From Ypsolopha sequella (taxonomy: Eukaryota > Arthropoda > Insecta > Lepidoptera > Ypsolophidae), in contig OW203985.1 of assembly GCA_934047225.1 (NCBI GenBank), positions 5,535,501-5,599,500 on the forward strand: DNA of 64,000 bases, read 5' to 3'. A program made the translations under genes and the position numbers. The stretch's first letter is position 1. Every line of letters begins with the position of its first letter. The notes under the pieces were generated by a model. It had not been told where the DNA came from and did no database searches. It saw only the letters and a list, made by a program, of their open reading frames with translations. Shown one piece after another: positions 9,601 through 21,125 of the stretch.

Positions 9601-12600
9601 GGGCATGTACCGCCAGCGACCGCGGGCCGGATTGCTGGTGCTCACGGGCCGTAGTTTGGAGACCCCTGGTATAGACGAGTACAGTGCGCGCCAATCTTTT
9701 AGTCGCCTCTGAGTGAGCTACGAGTGCAAGCTTGCGCAGATACAGTCAAGGAAATAATAATATCAACGGTTGATTATTATATGTTGACTATAAGTGGGAA
9801 GGTGTACTTGTTGTACCTACTTATTCAATTATTTATTTATTATTTTACTGCAATCGTAACTATATAAATAAAATGCATTAATATAAACACCATTTTCCTA
9901 CATTGTCGCCTTAAAACGCTATAACGTCCGCGGGGAATAACAACAAGAATAAACTTTAACAAACTAAATCAACAAAACTTTAATAAACTAAATCAACAAA
10001 ACATCAAATAAAGGCAACAAAAACAATAAACTATAACAAACAGATTCAACGATAAACTTAACGAATCATAGATTTTTTTCCTCGTAGCTACTTTTCATGC
10101 AACGCACGCATGTGTAGTGTACGGACGTAGCACTAACACTAACGCATAGTGTTGACACCTGCTGAACGGCGAGCGGGGGGTGTGGTGCGGCATGCAGGCG
10201 GGTGTGCTCCGCGCCCTCGCTCCTGTAACGTCCCCCTGACACCGTAAAACGGCTAATGCGTCGATTCTTGGGGCTAGCTTCAGAGGCGACTAAAAGATTG
10301 GCGCGCACTGTACTACCTCTTGTTTTGTTCTGCTACTAATCCTGTACACCTCTACTGTTCTAAACCAGCAATCCGGCCCGCGGTCGCTGGCCGGACATGC
10401 CCTGTTTCTAGCCCGCTATAGTTTATTTAAAATTGAAAAACGTATAATATTAACGTGATGCTATTTACTATTTATTATTTATCAAAACTCACAACCGATA
10501 TTAATAGAAAGGTCATCATGCGTTATTGTCTAAAAGTAGAGTTATTATATGAATGTTATTTACAAAACTATTTCAAGGTGCACAGAACACGCTTCGGCTA
10601 ACTCCGTCGCAATGTTTTTAATGACACTTGTCCGAAGTACCAACCGAAAGTACGAACGGAGCGTAGTACTGCCCTATGCCCTGCACAAAAGATATCTCAC
10701 TGACCGGCTAGTACCAATACGAAAATTTGCACGTCAGAACTACAGTATTTTTGGAATTATATACGTCTTGGCCCTTGGGTCTTAGTGGGGGAATCAGTGT
10801 GGCACTTAGGCTAAAAAGTGTGGCGACCCCTGTTCTAAACGAATGTCGTTTTGGGCTCAATCATGTCCGTCTTACACGAACGGCATAAGAAACAAACCTA
10901 TACGAGTAAGCGAAATACTATATTTCTTGATTCTCTCCTGATTGTCATTGTTTTTGCTGTGCCCCTACGTCTCAAAAAAAAAAACCTGGTGTTGGAAAAA
11001 AGGCGCGAAGATGTGATGGCGTCGTTTTTTTGTTTTATTGAAAAAATATTGCATTTTGGGTGTTTTGATCAACAATAGTGATTGTGAATTAAAATCGCCG
11101 TAACCTGTTTAGTGTGTTTTTCAATGGAACAAAAGTACGGGCAGTTTTCGTGTGTTTTTTCTAACCCTGTTGCCCTGTTGTATTTGCGTTATAAGGCTAT
11201 CATTATAGCGGAAACGTCAGGACAGTGACTTAGACAGGACAGACCTTCCAGATGATCCTCGACAGAAGAGGATAGTGCATATAAACAGATAATAACTATA
11301 ACGTCAGTCAGACATGGCTGTATGGGCTAAGATCCCTTTGCCTTTCCACTTAGTGGGAAAATGTAACAAAAAAAAACTGTCATCTTTATTATGTAAGTGA
11401 TAACGCAAATTTTGGATAGTTACCTGCTCGCCTCCCCTGATGGATATGAAGCTGAGCGAACAGAAGGCGGGCCCCGCGCTCGCGGAGTCACACAGCGCTA
11501 TCAGCGGCCGCTTCGATGCGAAACTGTCTCCGAATGTCGGCGTAGGGAGGATACGGAGCACCCTGCGCCACGAAAATACAATAATAAAACATAACTATAT
11601 TAATTATAAACATAATGTTTATAATGACCGTGTAAATTTAAAATCTTAACAATATTATTCATTTAATTTTGGAACAAATGTTTTATATGAATCATGAATT
11701 TGATATAATAAATATTTTTTCAATGCAAGTCCTCGTAAAAGCCCATTTTTTATGCATCAAAACCGAACAGAAAGTCGATTATTTTGCCCTAGGGCTTTAT
11801 TATTATTATTATTTTTTATTTACAATGGTTGGCTAACCTGCAACCTTTCCTGTGTACCATAAATTTTATACTTTTTTTTCCACTGTTTAACGGCTCTGGA
11901 TACAGTCCTTTTGAGCCAATCATAATTTAAAATTCACAAGATTATATTTGTTTTATTTCCTCACACTATGCATTGAGAAACGTAGTATGATACACGGTCG
12001 TAAGAGCAATAAATTACTCGGTTACGTTTAAAACACAAGCGTACGTCCTCGTAATTTATTCATTTTCGCCCTTGTAGCATAAACTACTATTTCTACTACT
12101 TTTATAAAAAAGTTCCATTTAATACTCGATATTAATTTTTGAAAATCGAACTTTCCGGGCCCCGTTGCGGAATGACTATCAGGTCAGTTTGAAATATCGT
12201 ATTGAAATTTAATTTATTGCAAAATCAGGTTCTTTTTGACGTTTGTCTTCATTTCATGCTAAATTAAGTTCTTTTTGACGTCCTTAGTTTGTTTTTAAAA
12301 TCGAAATTTCCTGCTTTCCGATTCACGATATAATCGATTATGTCGCGTCTGACACTCTTTTTTCGCAAAATGATACTGGTCACAAATAAAAGCAGCCGGC
12401 CGAAGCCTGAAAAAAAAGGTAAAAACCGCGCTGCGCTTTGCAAAGTCATAAAATACATTTAATTTGAAAGGAAAACTTAAATATTTAAATCCATTAATCA
12501 TCACATAAATCGGAATCGAATGTAAGCTTTCGACTCACGTCGAAACTAGCTTCATTCCTCGGGTAAGAAAATCCGCCATTTTATACTCGTCACGAAATAT

Positions 12601-15600
12601 ACTATTTACTACTTGTTAGCTTCAATTTGTTTTTTTATAAATATATAGGTACACTTAAACCTAGATTTATGTATATGTATGACGACGACCCCAGACTAGG
12701 TCGAAATATATATATACCTACTTCTAAAAAAAAAAAAAAATATTTAAGTATGTTTTCATAATATAAGTGTAAGAATTCGTGTGGTTGCCTATAATAACCT
12801 ATAATAATAATGATAATGATGAAATTTTCGGCATTTTTATGCATATTAATTGCTGTACGGTGAAGTAAACCACTGAGGTAAACCTGCATGCCCTAAAAAG
12901 CGTGTATTTGTGCCCGAAGTACGGCGATAAGGCTCACCCCCTATCACGTTGGGACGTAAATCGTCCGTAAAAAGCGGGTGTACGAGTATTAGCTGTTACA
13001 GTAATAGTCCACACTTGATACGCCGTGACAAAATGCGTGTATATGTTACAAATCTCGCCAAATCAGAGTAAGGTAATGGAAATGGATGGCAAAGGCAGAA
13101 ATAGCATACCTGACGGAGCCCTGCCTCCAGGAGAGTACTTCCTGCGCCTCCCCATTGGGGGGTATGAGCCACACCTGCACCCCGGCTCCGTACCCTAGCA
13201 CTAACAGCAGGGGAGACACCTCGCTCGATGACCCTTCCGACACCGCCTCGTTTATGTCCGCTGTCTCGAACCTGACGACAATAACGCGCCAAAATTACCT
13301 TTATATTAGACCTTTACCTATGAAATTGCCGTTTTCTATAGAGAATTTGAAGGAAACTGAATTTTCAGTAATAACATTTTTGCATTTTTTTACGAATGAC
13401 AATTCCAAATTATGTAATTTCTTATGTGTAAGAATGAGACAACATTCAACTAACAACAACATTAATTGAATTTTGAAAAGTGTCAACTGTAAAAAATTAT
13501 TACGAATCTTATCATGGAAATGGATGGCATTTAGGGCGAACTGTTTTTGAAGATTAATTTTTTTAATCAAACTGAAAATAAAAACAGAATTTTATACGTA
13601 GATATAAAACCTTGAAATAAACTTTCAAACAAAAAACAAATAATTGAAATAGCTAAACCTTCGGCAATTTCATATGTAAAGCGTGTTTATGACGTCACAT
13701 CTTCGTGGTCTCATAGTTCCTCAGATAATCTGAGCATAGTTCGGACCAGTACAGAAGGCGAACTAAGAAAGGGGGCGCGCAGGGGGGAAATGACAGCTAA
13801 AAATCACGCGCGCAAATCTGTACGTACAGCGCAACAACTTATCTGTTCTCCGCCCACCTCTTTCTAGTGCGGTAGAAAAGAGTCTCATTAGAAAGAGACG
13901 GCAGATGATCCACCTGAACAGATAAGTTAGTGGCACTTTATATTAAACTACCGCGTCCGTTTTTTGACGTAAGAAAGAAAGAAAACTGATCATAATTATG
14001 CTCGTACTGCTTGCTTCTGCATGTTTTATGCTGGAAGGCAGGCGGTGCTTGAGTCTGCATTTTGAATAGCATGGTAAGAGTGTGTAGCGGAATATTGCAA
14101 ATTATTAATGTATCCATAAGTTCATGGACTTCAGCAAAGTAACGCCTATTACAATCAATGAGCGTTTTTCCTTATGTCAAATTTTGTGTTAAATAAGATT
14201 CCTAGATGGCACTGTCGTATTCTTTAGCAACAGAATCGAAGACAAAATTTGCACCGATTCCAAACCTCAGAATATTATTCTGAGTTCCAAACAAACGAAA
14301 AACCACTTTGACATTGATTGCTACGAAACACATTTTATCTATGGTGATATGGACAGCGCCATCTGGGGCAAAGCTAAGAACTAAGAAAAAAAAACAACCA
14401 GAAAAACGCTCATTATTATAGGAAACTGATCAATAATATTGACGTTCGTATCAGGCATGAATGACGCAGGCGAACGGTTAGATATGGTCTTTCAGACGTC
14501 AATGGCTGAAACATAATTTGAGTTGAAATCTCAGACATTAGATTCAGCTAAGCTTTAACGCAGGGGCATATCCAGGTTTAAGAGGCGGCACAATGCTAAA
14601 ATTCAGTCCTGCTCTAACATTTCTGTTTTTTAACTGTCTATCCTGCTCTTCAAAACTTCAGTTATTATGAAATCGCGGCTTCATTAGGACATTAACTATA
14701 ATTTCTGATGGTTTTTTTCTAGTTAGTATCTGCGTGTGTTGGTTTCGTTTCAATCGATTTTGAAATATGGAAACTGAATCGCTTTTTTCTCGAAATTCAT
14801 GCTTTTTTTAAAGTAACATAATTAAAAGAAGATTGAAAGTATGTCTATTTATAAAGTGTAAGTAATTAATAGTTGTGTCGAGTCAAAAAAACAAGACATA
14901 TTTTTTTCAAATTTTTACTTTCTACATTGACGGAACTGAATCCAATGCAAAACTGATGTTTAGCATTATGGAGCCCCTTAAAAATTTGATATTTCAATCA
15001 CATTTCACTTATTGTTGTTGACTACATGACAACAGTTTCACCGATACAATTTCGGCATTTTCAAGGACAGTGTCGTTCTTAGGACGACGGTGCGTTCACT
15101 GTCGTTTTCAAAGAGCCGTTGTGCGCGGTGGGGTGCGGCGGCGGCACCATCAGGGGAGGGAACGCGCGTGCCTCGGCGACGCCGCAGGACCGCGTTCATA
15201 AACGCAACACGGGTTCTAATGCCATCTCTGTCGCACGGGTTGAAAATTGTATACGCTATCCTGATGTCTGTGTTGGAACCAACGGCGGATCCAGGGGGGG
15301 TCATGGGGGTCATGACCCCCCCTGGGCCTAATTCAACTTTTTTTTCCATACAAACACGCAAAATTTACCTAAAATTGCACAATTTTATTATATATTTGGA
15401 CTAATTCGGAGCCTGTGACCCCCCCCTGGCTCGCAGGTTGGATCCGCCCTTGGTTGGAACCTGACGAAATTGTTACTTTATGAACGCCTATCGGACATGG
15501 CGACACGTCTGTACATAGAGACTAACCTCGCCCATTGTATAGTGTCCTTGGGGTCCGGGTTGGAGGCGGAGGAGAGCGTGACGTCATTAATGAACCCGGA

Positions 15601-15693
15601 CACCGCGTCGATGATGCTGCGGTCCGCAGGCGGCTGCGGCGGCACCGTCAGGGGACCGCCGGAGCGCGCGTGCCTCGGAGACTCCGCTGACAT
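6669..15693 (-). CDS. rudhira: BCAS3 / rudhira homologue, N-terminal four coding exons (partial)
   Basis: This is a WD40/PROPPIN-like beta-propeller protein. Animal BCAS3 forms a complex with PHAF1 on forming autophagosomes and acts in cytoskeletal polarity. Exons on the minus strand are 15527-15693 (ATG; MSAESPRHARSGGP..., then GFINDVTL and PKDTIQWA), 13110-13271 (ETADIN..., LLLVLGYGAGVQVW, NGEAQEVLSWRQG), 11424-11562 (RILPTPTF, KRPLIALCD) and 6669-6945 (VKSIKFKNPILDV, FAVFDAGTLEDR, WLAYADKKINPSKRSSGGCEG). Phases match: exon 1 to 2 and 2 to 3 both split an Arg codon AG|G, and exon 3 to 4 joins at CAG|GTA in phase 0. Only about 248 residues are present; family members are roughly 900 residues or more, so the gene runs off the left edge. 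The exon 4 donor (ATG|GTTGTA) is the least certain boundary. No break is seen, so this looks functional. Confidence 0.93.
6987..7090 (-). mobile_element. LINE 3' tail, reverse orientation (BCAS3 intron 3)
   Basis: It carries the same minus-strand signature as 416-560: GCTGGAAGAAAATGC..., 'aagctcgcctatgtac', ending in 'caataaagaattttc'. Confidence 0.55.
7091..8774. other. BCAS3 intron 3, AT-rich, no exon seen
   Basis: It contains a repeat fragment at about 7910-8060 ('caaaatacaacttttag', 'aataattggattttccaca') that reappears at 35430-35490 and 36030-36060. No coding exon was recognised. Confidence 0.5.
8872..9190 (+). mobile_element. 5'-truncated Jockey-type LINE 3' end with (ATTC)n tail
   Basis: The sequence 'GGTTGACTGGAAGAAATTTC ... 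aataagtccgcccttgcc' matches the end of the RT-bearing fragment at 57190-58510. It ends in an (ATTC)5-like tail and is bordered by a short ATTCCA repeat. It is absent from the sister hAT copy at 10366-10832. Confidence 0.75.
9258..9355. mobile_element. 98-bp MITE CCCTGCGGTCCGAAATAG
   Basis: The termini CCCTGCGGTCCGAAATAG and TATTTCGGAACGCAGGG are inverted repeats with a flanking 3-bp duplication CTA. A second copy, split by other elements, spans 37231-39878 with a CTT duplication. The host hAT is uninterrupted here in its sister copy. Confidence 0.8.
9682..10310. mobile_element. Tc1/mariner-type MITE, CAGTGCGCGCCAATCTTT termini
   Basis: A 31-bp perfect terminal inverted repeat begins CAGTGCGCGCCAATC. 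The element is flanked by TA on both sides and is 629 bp long. The GC-rich right half lacks a transposase frame. A second copy is at 37272-39815, interrupted by a P-like element. The TA duplication and CAGT start point to Tc1/mariner mobilisation. Confidence 0.88.
10366..10832. mobile_element. hAT derivative with one displaced terminus
   Basis: The element ends GACCCCTG like the hAT at 8783, in inverted orientation. At its other side it starts CAGCAATCCGGCCCG, an internal site of the sister element. Both sides carry the exact 8-bp duplication TTCTAAAC, so this is a true insertion boundary and not a later deletion. Confidence 0.85.
11733..12091. repeat. Copy 2 of the 366-bp repeat (inverted relative to 726-1092)
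   Basis: This is the reverse-complement partner of 726-1092 with a few substitutions. It lies between BCAS3 exons 2 and 3. Confidence 0.75.
12845..12996 (+). repeat. Retroposon 3' fragment ('TGCTGTACGGTGAAG ... cacgttgggacgta')
   Basis: It shares blocks with 40738-40976 (forward) and 30340-30570 (reverse): TGCTGAACGGTGAAG, GTGTATTTGTGCC, ACGGCGATA, TCACGTTGGGACGTA. It is non-coding. Confidence 0.6.
13834..13933. mobile_element. Hairpin MITE with ACTTATCTGTTC arms, copy 1
   Basis: The arms AACTTATCTGTTC and GAACAGATAAGTT are exact inverted repeats about 100 bp apart. The same arm pair occurs at 20018-20109 and 22978-23068, each inside a larger inverted-repeat element. Confidence 0.7.
14150..14412. 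mobile_element. MITE with AATGAGCGTTTTT ends, copy 1
   Basis: The ends AATGAGCGTTTTTCC and AAAAACGCTCATT are inverted repeats. The interior blocks 'CAAATTTTG', 'CTAGATGGCACTGTC' and 'GACAGCGCCATCTGG' match the inverted copy at 43078-43290. Confidence 0.75.
15005..15110. repeat. Half copy of a fold-back MITE (GTTGACTA...CAGTTTCACCGATACA)
   Basis: It matches the left arm of the full hairpin at 35745-35950 (GTTGACTA, TTTCACCGATACAATTTC, GTGTCGTTCTTAGGAC). The right arm is missing. The element runs straight into the BCAS3-like duplicated segment at 15118. Confidence 0.65.
15118..15183 (-). pseudogene. Degenerate duplicate of the start of BCAS3 exon 1
   Basis: This segment aligns with the BCAS3 exon 1 start at about 15635-15690. 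Shared blocks on the plus strand are GCGGCGGCACC(A/G)TCAGGGGA and GCGCGCGTGCCTCGG. A gap of about 5 bases breaks the frame. The minus-strand reading gives SPRHARS, then a shift. It lies inside BCAS3 intron 1, so it should not be translated. Confidence 0.6.
15280..15452. mobile_element. hAT-type MITE (CAACGGCGGATCC family), intact copy
   Basis: It is a 173-bp element between exact 8-bp duplications GTTGGAAC. It has inverted-repeat ends CAACGGCGGATCC/GGATCCGCCCTTG and an internal palindrome CATGGGGGTCATGACCCCC. It is the empty-site reference for the nested insertion at 1590-2422. Confidence 0.88.
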
Positions 15694-15895
15694 GGCGATA
15701 CAACGGCTGGGAACGAGCTTTTATTATTATTACTTTTTATTATACTTTTTATTTTATTTTAGGCAAATAAATTATTTATATACTATTATAGGCATAAACA
15801 TATTTGTTAATAAAACCCGTCAAGAGCTAGTTTGACCTGTGCTATGATGGTTCCGTATAATGGATATAAAGCTTACTTATATATACACATCACAC

Positions 15896-16340
15896 AAAAA
15901 ACCGGCCAAGTGCGAGTCGCTCTCGCGCACAAAATGTTCCGTACCACCACACAACTTTATGTATCTAAAGGGTCTAATTAAGTTGGTTTTTTATAGATAA
16001 CTTCTTGAATAATTAAATATTTGTAATTTTTAGATTTTTGCCTATATTGTGCTCTAAGACTCACCCGTAAACGGAATTTCAAGTTTCTAAGTCAATTAAA
16101 AGGGCCCTAAAGGTTTGATTCCCTTGTGAGTGTCAAAAATTTGTATGAAATTGATTACGTAAAGTGCAATAACTTGTTTTTGCATTGAATTAGAAGCCTG
16201 ATCTTTTTACAGCACCATGAGGCTGTAGACTTCTGTAGAAGATATCAGTTTCAACTTGATATCTCAGATGGGCAGATGGACAACAAAGTGATCCTATAAG
16301 AGTTCCGTTTTTTCATTTTGAGGTACAGAACCCTAAAAAA
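15896..16340. repeat. Dispersed repeat (AAACCGGCCAAGTGCGAGTCG ... ACAGAACCCTAAAAA)
   Basis: It is a full-length-looking copy in opposite orientation to 4203-4496, with the same two ends. The internal block 'gatatctcagatgggcagatg' matches 47735-47780. Confidence 0.7.
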
Positions 16341-16799
16341 TACTGGAACCACCACTGCTGTACAACAGACTTAAAAAAATTCTAGCTTATACATATATTA
16401 TTATTCTGTTTCCAAAACAAAATGACGAATTTGTCCAATGTTACAATAGACTTCTATCGATTTATTTAAATATAATATTTATTGATATAATAATCTATTG
16501 ATAATACATATTGAGCTAGCTTTTATTTTATTCTTAAATTGTAACTTTTGTTAAAATTTTATTCAGGTCTAATAAATTATTAGAATTACGGGACCCTTAG
16601 GGCGGTAGTCCTACTCGCATTTAATAAATTCCAATATTTATTGTTTAAATAAAGAATATACTTGATACATAATTTACAGAAATTCCAATAAAACTAATAT
16701 ACTCTACTCAATGCGCTCTAGGCTATGACACCCACACGGCAGAGTAAGAAGAAAAACTTCTCCTTTTCCATGTATGACATAATAAAAATTGAAAATAAT

Positions 16800-16986
16800 C
16801 TAAGTAGGTAATTGCATTTTTAATTTATTACTCAGTTTTTAGGTCAACATTCTATCCAAAATATCAAAATTTCAGGTCTGTAACTCATTCCGTCTATGAG
16901 CTAGACACCCATGACATTGGACAGAGGGACAGTAGTGACATTAATAGGGCTCCATTTTGGCCCATTGGTTACAGAACCCTAAAAAG
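16800..16986. repeat. Dispersed repeat fragment ending CAGAACCCTAAAAAG
   Basis: The sequence 'TTCAGGTCTGTAACTCATTC' and the 'ccgtctatgagctag' region recur at 45810-45920 and, reversed, at 46640-46720. Confidence 0.6.
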
Positions 16987-16993
16987 ATATTAA

Positions 16994-17155
16994 AGCAGAT
17001 TCTGAAGGCTTTAATATTAATTCTAGTGCTGTCAAAACCAAATTTTCTTCATAGCAAAATAGTCATTAAGTGTGAAATAGAAGAGCTAAATTACTTTGGA
17101 ATAATTTTAGTTTTGACAGCACTAAAACTAAAATTAAAGCCTTCAGAATCGGCTA
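16994..17155. mobile_element. Hairpin MITE (GATTCTGAAGGCTTTAAT), copy 1
   Basis: The arms GATTCTGAAGGCTTTAAT and ATTAAAGCCTTCAGAATC are exact reverse complements, continued by matched AGTGCTGTCAAAAC/GTTTTGACAGCACT. Sister copies are at 27054-27210 and 41553-41713. Confidence 0.8.
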
Positions 17156-17159
17156 CAAT

Positions 17160-19860
17160 ATGTATTATTTTAAAACTGGTGTAAGTTGAATTTCTTCTAA
17201 TATAAACATTGATATTGTTATCATAACACAATCTGTTTTGTCATTTGGTGTATTGACCTTGAATCTATTTACTGACGTAACCATCAGGCCTAAAAGTAAC
17301 CATAACAAAAATATGTTTACTGTTGAACTGTTTTCATCAATTTCAGCTGGTAGGTATAATTTGTTATTTGACCTTGAATTTTAAACAAACTGGAATCTAA
17401 ATATTTTCATCAAAAAAGTAAAGTGTCAAAAGAGATTGGTTGAATATTTGGTTGGGGTGTAGACAAGGGGACACTGTGGGAAAACCTTGAAATTTTTGTC
17501 CCTTGCTCTTTTTTCAAATATTTTGATTAACTTACATACTTACTATATATTATATTTTTTTAAATGCATTAGTTTGTGTTTTTAAGTACAAAGGGTAGGT
17601 GGTACTTCATTTAAACAAATACAAACCAATAAATTGTTGTGATAAAATTATGTAACTATAATAAAAATGCTGCAGTTAAATGTCTTTATTATTTAAAACC
17701 AGTTTTAAATGAGGGTGTAGAACAAATGAATTGAAACATTATGCATTACATAATTAACTAAAACAAACAATATTGCATTAATTTACACAGCTAATAAATA
17801 TCCATGGAAATCAACATTAGACAAGCAAAATTAAACCAAAACACAATGAAAATAACAAGCAACAGCTGGTAATACAATAACATTGCACATATACTCAGTA
17901 CGTATCGATATGCCCGAGGACAAAGGAAATCGATGTGAACTTCTGGCCCTTTATTCAGCTAAAAATCCAGCATTCAGTAATACCTGGCTATATTAAAATG
18001 CGATATAAATAATTGAAAATCCATCGCTCACCTTGTGTACGAAAACAATTCTCATTTTAGTTCCATTTTTGAATAATACATAACTGCGTCGTTTGTACTT
18101 GGCAGTTGAAAACAATGACGTCACACAATTTTTAGAAGCTTTAAATCAAACATAACTTTCCCATGCACTCACTCAACTGTTTCAATTAAAATTAATACTT
18201 ATTCATAAATAATTTGGGAATAAATTAGAATTTATTTACAAAATATACAACTTAATGAAAACAGATGTGAATGACAATAACCGAGCGACGACTGTACTTT
18301 GTTTTTTTTTTGTTTCGTTCGAGGGCGTTTACTTGTGTGTGTCTTGTTGCTGTACGTATGTACAATGTTGCAATAGTTGCACACATTGACAACTCTGTGC
18401 GTGTTGAAAATGATAACTCAAAGAATATTTTTGTAGATATAATGTAGACAGGCTTTTCATTTTGACTTTTGTAAATGATAGTTATATAATTTTGTAGGGA
18501 TAGATATAGTCATTACATAAAGACCGGGCCGACATGACATTTGGAGTTATAATTTTTTTTACAGTATGCATATTTTCGAGAATGTCTTCGAAGACGAGAT
18601 TAGTAAGAAATATCAAATTAGAATTTACATCCATATACAATGCACTCGAAATTTAATTTTAAAATGTTAAAAAAAATCTGTTTTGACCATAATTTTTCAT
18701 AGTAAAAATGTCGATCCGATGATGTCTCCAAATCTTTCGTGCGAGTGCAAATTTCGCGAACAATTTCATGTGAGTAATTGTTAAATAATCGGCTCTAAAA
18801 AATCAATATTTTTAATTATGCAAATTCTTGTATTGATTACGTTTCTAGTTAAAGTGATAAATATGCGTTTGCATACTTTTCGCACACGTAAAAATTTTTT
18901 CGCGAGTTTCGCTTAAGTTTTTATGTTTAATTTATAGAAGTACTCATATAATCTCAGTGTTATCAGCTTAAAAAAAAAACATTCCAGATTTTGTTTATGA
19001 TTACGAATGCGATTCCGATTGCAAAATTGATAGAGATTATAAAGATATTATCTGTAGAATAAAGGTATCAAATTGTAGGTATTAAAAAGCTGATTCCGAA
19101 AATATGTGACTGTGAACGGGAAAAGGTACGAGTATGTACCGTGCCACCTTGTCGATTCTTGTTTCTAACGAGCATATTTTCAAAATGTGTCCGGCTTGAA
19201 ACGAAATAATTGAAAATGCATAAAAAAATCGCATTTTAATTTTATGAATACTTTGATATTAATGTTATTACAAAATATATATATTATATTTGTAACAAAC
19301 TTATCTGAATCGAAATGTCGATGATGATGATCAAGTTCATACTTTAACTTAGTATATTCCGATCCATACTTTTCATCATGCGAATATTCAGAAAACTAAA
19401 GAAACAGAAAATGGCCCAGGCGATAGTATTGATGTAGGAACCAGCAAATAAATGGTTTATTATTATGCTATTTTGGTCAGCTCCCTCGATTACCATTTTT
19501 TTTTACAAACGATTTATTTTGCAAGGGAAACGTTTTTTGTTTACAAAATAAAAAATAACTTATTAAAATTGATAATCTAATGAAAGCTGAGAGAATTTTT
19601 ACCAAGAAATAAATTCTAATTCCATAACAATTAATAAAAAAAAAACGAAAACGCGGGATTTCCGAGCGGCCTTCTTCCACTGAGCAGGATGGACAAGTAT
19701 AAAATGAAAGCGTTGGAGCAGGACTAATTTCTCTGAATGCCCTCGCCTTGAGTTATTAGTTTAGGTTCTCTCATTTACGAAACCCTAAAAATTACTTACT
19801 GTGACTCAATCCATAATATCCTTCTATATCTCAATCTACTCTTTGGCACTTCAATGATCG
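17160..19860. other. Intergenic AT-rich DNA, no gene recognised
   Basis: No coding exon, RNA gene or clear transposon end was seen. Short poly-T/poly-A runs and diffuse AT-rich sequence predominate. The BCAS3 promoter and 5' UTR exon may lie at the left margin, but nothing in the sequence fixes them. Confidence 0.45.
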
Positions 19861-19863
19861 CAG

Positions 19864-20290
19864 TTGTCGCGTTTAACACCATGCATCGCCCGCAGTGATG
19901 AAGTGTGCAACGGATTGCAAAGTGTTAATTATAAACGACCATTTCGCAAGACTTTGACAAGCATCGAGCACCGTAAATAATTTCCGATGCTCTCTGCATT
20001 GTATTCGTACACAAGAAACAAACTTATCTGTTCCCGCGGCGAAGACTGTCATGCAGTCAATATAGAAGCTATTTTAGTTTGGCCCACCCGAACAGATAAG
20101 TTCTGTATGTTAGATGTAATTTTAACAGATACAAATGGTAGTTTATTTATCTTTACACATCCATCGCGCCGCCGCCGCCGCGCCGCCCGCAACTATGCCA
20201 CAGTATAAACAAATATATGCCGTCTCCACTCCATGCAACCCGTTGCACAGTTCATCGCTGCGGGCGATGCGTGGTGTTAAACGCGACAAG
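19864..20290. mobile_element. Composite inverted-repeat element (TTGTCGCGTTTAACACCA), copy 1
   Basis: The arms TGTCGCGTTTAACACCA... and ...TGGTGTTAAACGCGACA are inverted repeats extending through GTGCAACGGATTGCA. An inner hairpin with ACTTATCTGTTC arms lies at 20018-20109, followed by a CGCCGCCGCC run. A second copy at 22757-23198 has the same inner hairpin. Confidence 0.75.
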
Positions 20291-20754
20291 TGTTTACAAG
20301 TGTGCGTAGGTCCTCTTAGAAGAAAAATTACGTTCCGTTCATAGGATTTGGTTTATGTTTTCATGTAGAGAAAATCAATAATACAAACTATCCTGACTTA
20401 TTAAGTAGAAATTACTGTCCTTAAATTATTAGAAGATTATTATTATTATATTATATTATTAGATATAATTATTCAGAAGAGTATTGTAGCAGTAAGTAAA
20501 TCAATTAATTTACAGAACATGGATATTATACGGTACTTGCAGGTAACTTTAAATGCTAAGGTTAAATAAACATTTATCTTAGCGTCTAGTGAGATGTTTT
20601 TGATCAGAGAACTTTTTATGCTTCTACAATATTAATGATTTTTTGTACGTATGTCTTTAATAACGCTTTAAATAACGTTCTTCTAAAAGTATTCTTTTAG
20701 TTTCTTATGAGCATTTACGCCTTCCTTGTGTTATTTCGTAAACTATCTGTTTTT

Positions 20755-20860
20755 CAAAGGTTGCCTGGAAGATATTGCTATTAGCAATAAGTGCCGCCTA
20801 CACCATATTTGATTGTTTTATTTTTGTCTGTATTAATTTGTTTAAATAAGCAAACAGTGT
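20755..20860 (+). mobile_element. LINE 3' tail fragment
   Basis: It carries 'GGTTGCCTGGAAGATATTGC', then 'tagcaataagtgccgcc' and a T-rich tail, the same signature as 5464-5530 in reverse. Confidence 0.5.
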
Positions 20861-21125
20861 CATATGTAAACGAAATAAAATAAAAATACATTGAACAAAA
20901 AAAAAAAACTTGAAAAGTTTTGCGAATATCTTTGTGTAAACCGGCAAGTCACAGTCATGAATAGTCTGATAATTGAAATTACCTGATCCTCTCGCGCACC
21001 ACCGCTTCCTCGTTGAATAATTGAGATGTTATAAGAGACAAAATGAGAAAGTGGCCATATAATGCCCACTTGCCCACCTTCTGTAATAGCTCAAACTACC
21101 CTCCTTATTACACTAAGTACCAATA

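Larger units (their letters stand above)
8783..9668. mobile_element. hAT element (CAGGGGTCTCCAAACTTT), filled with two later insertions
   Basis: The termini CAGGGGTCTCCAAACT and AGTTTGGAGACCCCTG are exact inverted repeats. The 8-bp flanks GTATAGGC and GTATAGAC form a target duplication with one change. The interior shares the order of blocks with the inverted sister at 10366-10832. That comparison shows a LINE tail (8872-9190) and a small MITE (9258-9355) inserted here. No transposase remains. Confidence 0.88.

Noticed and set aside
15090..15404. Overlapping ORFs around 15.1-15.4 kb
   Set aside because: They cross the duplicated BCAS3 fragment and an intact hAT MITE, so they are not genes.
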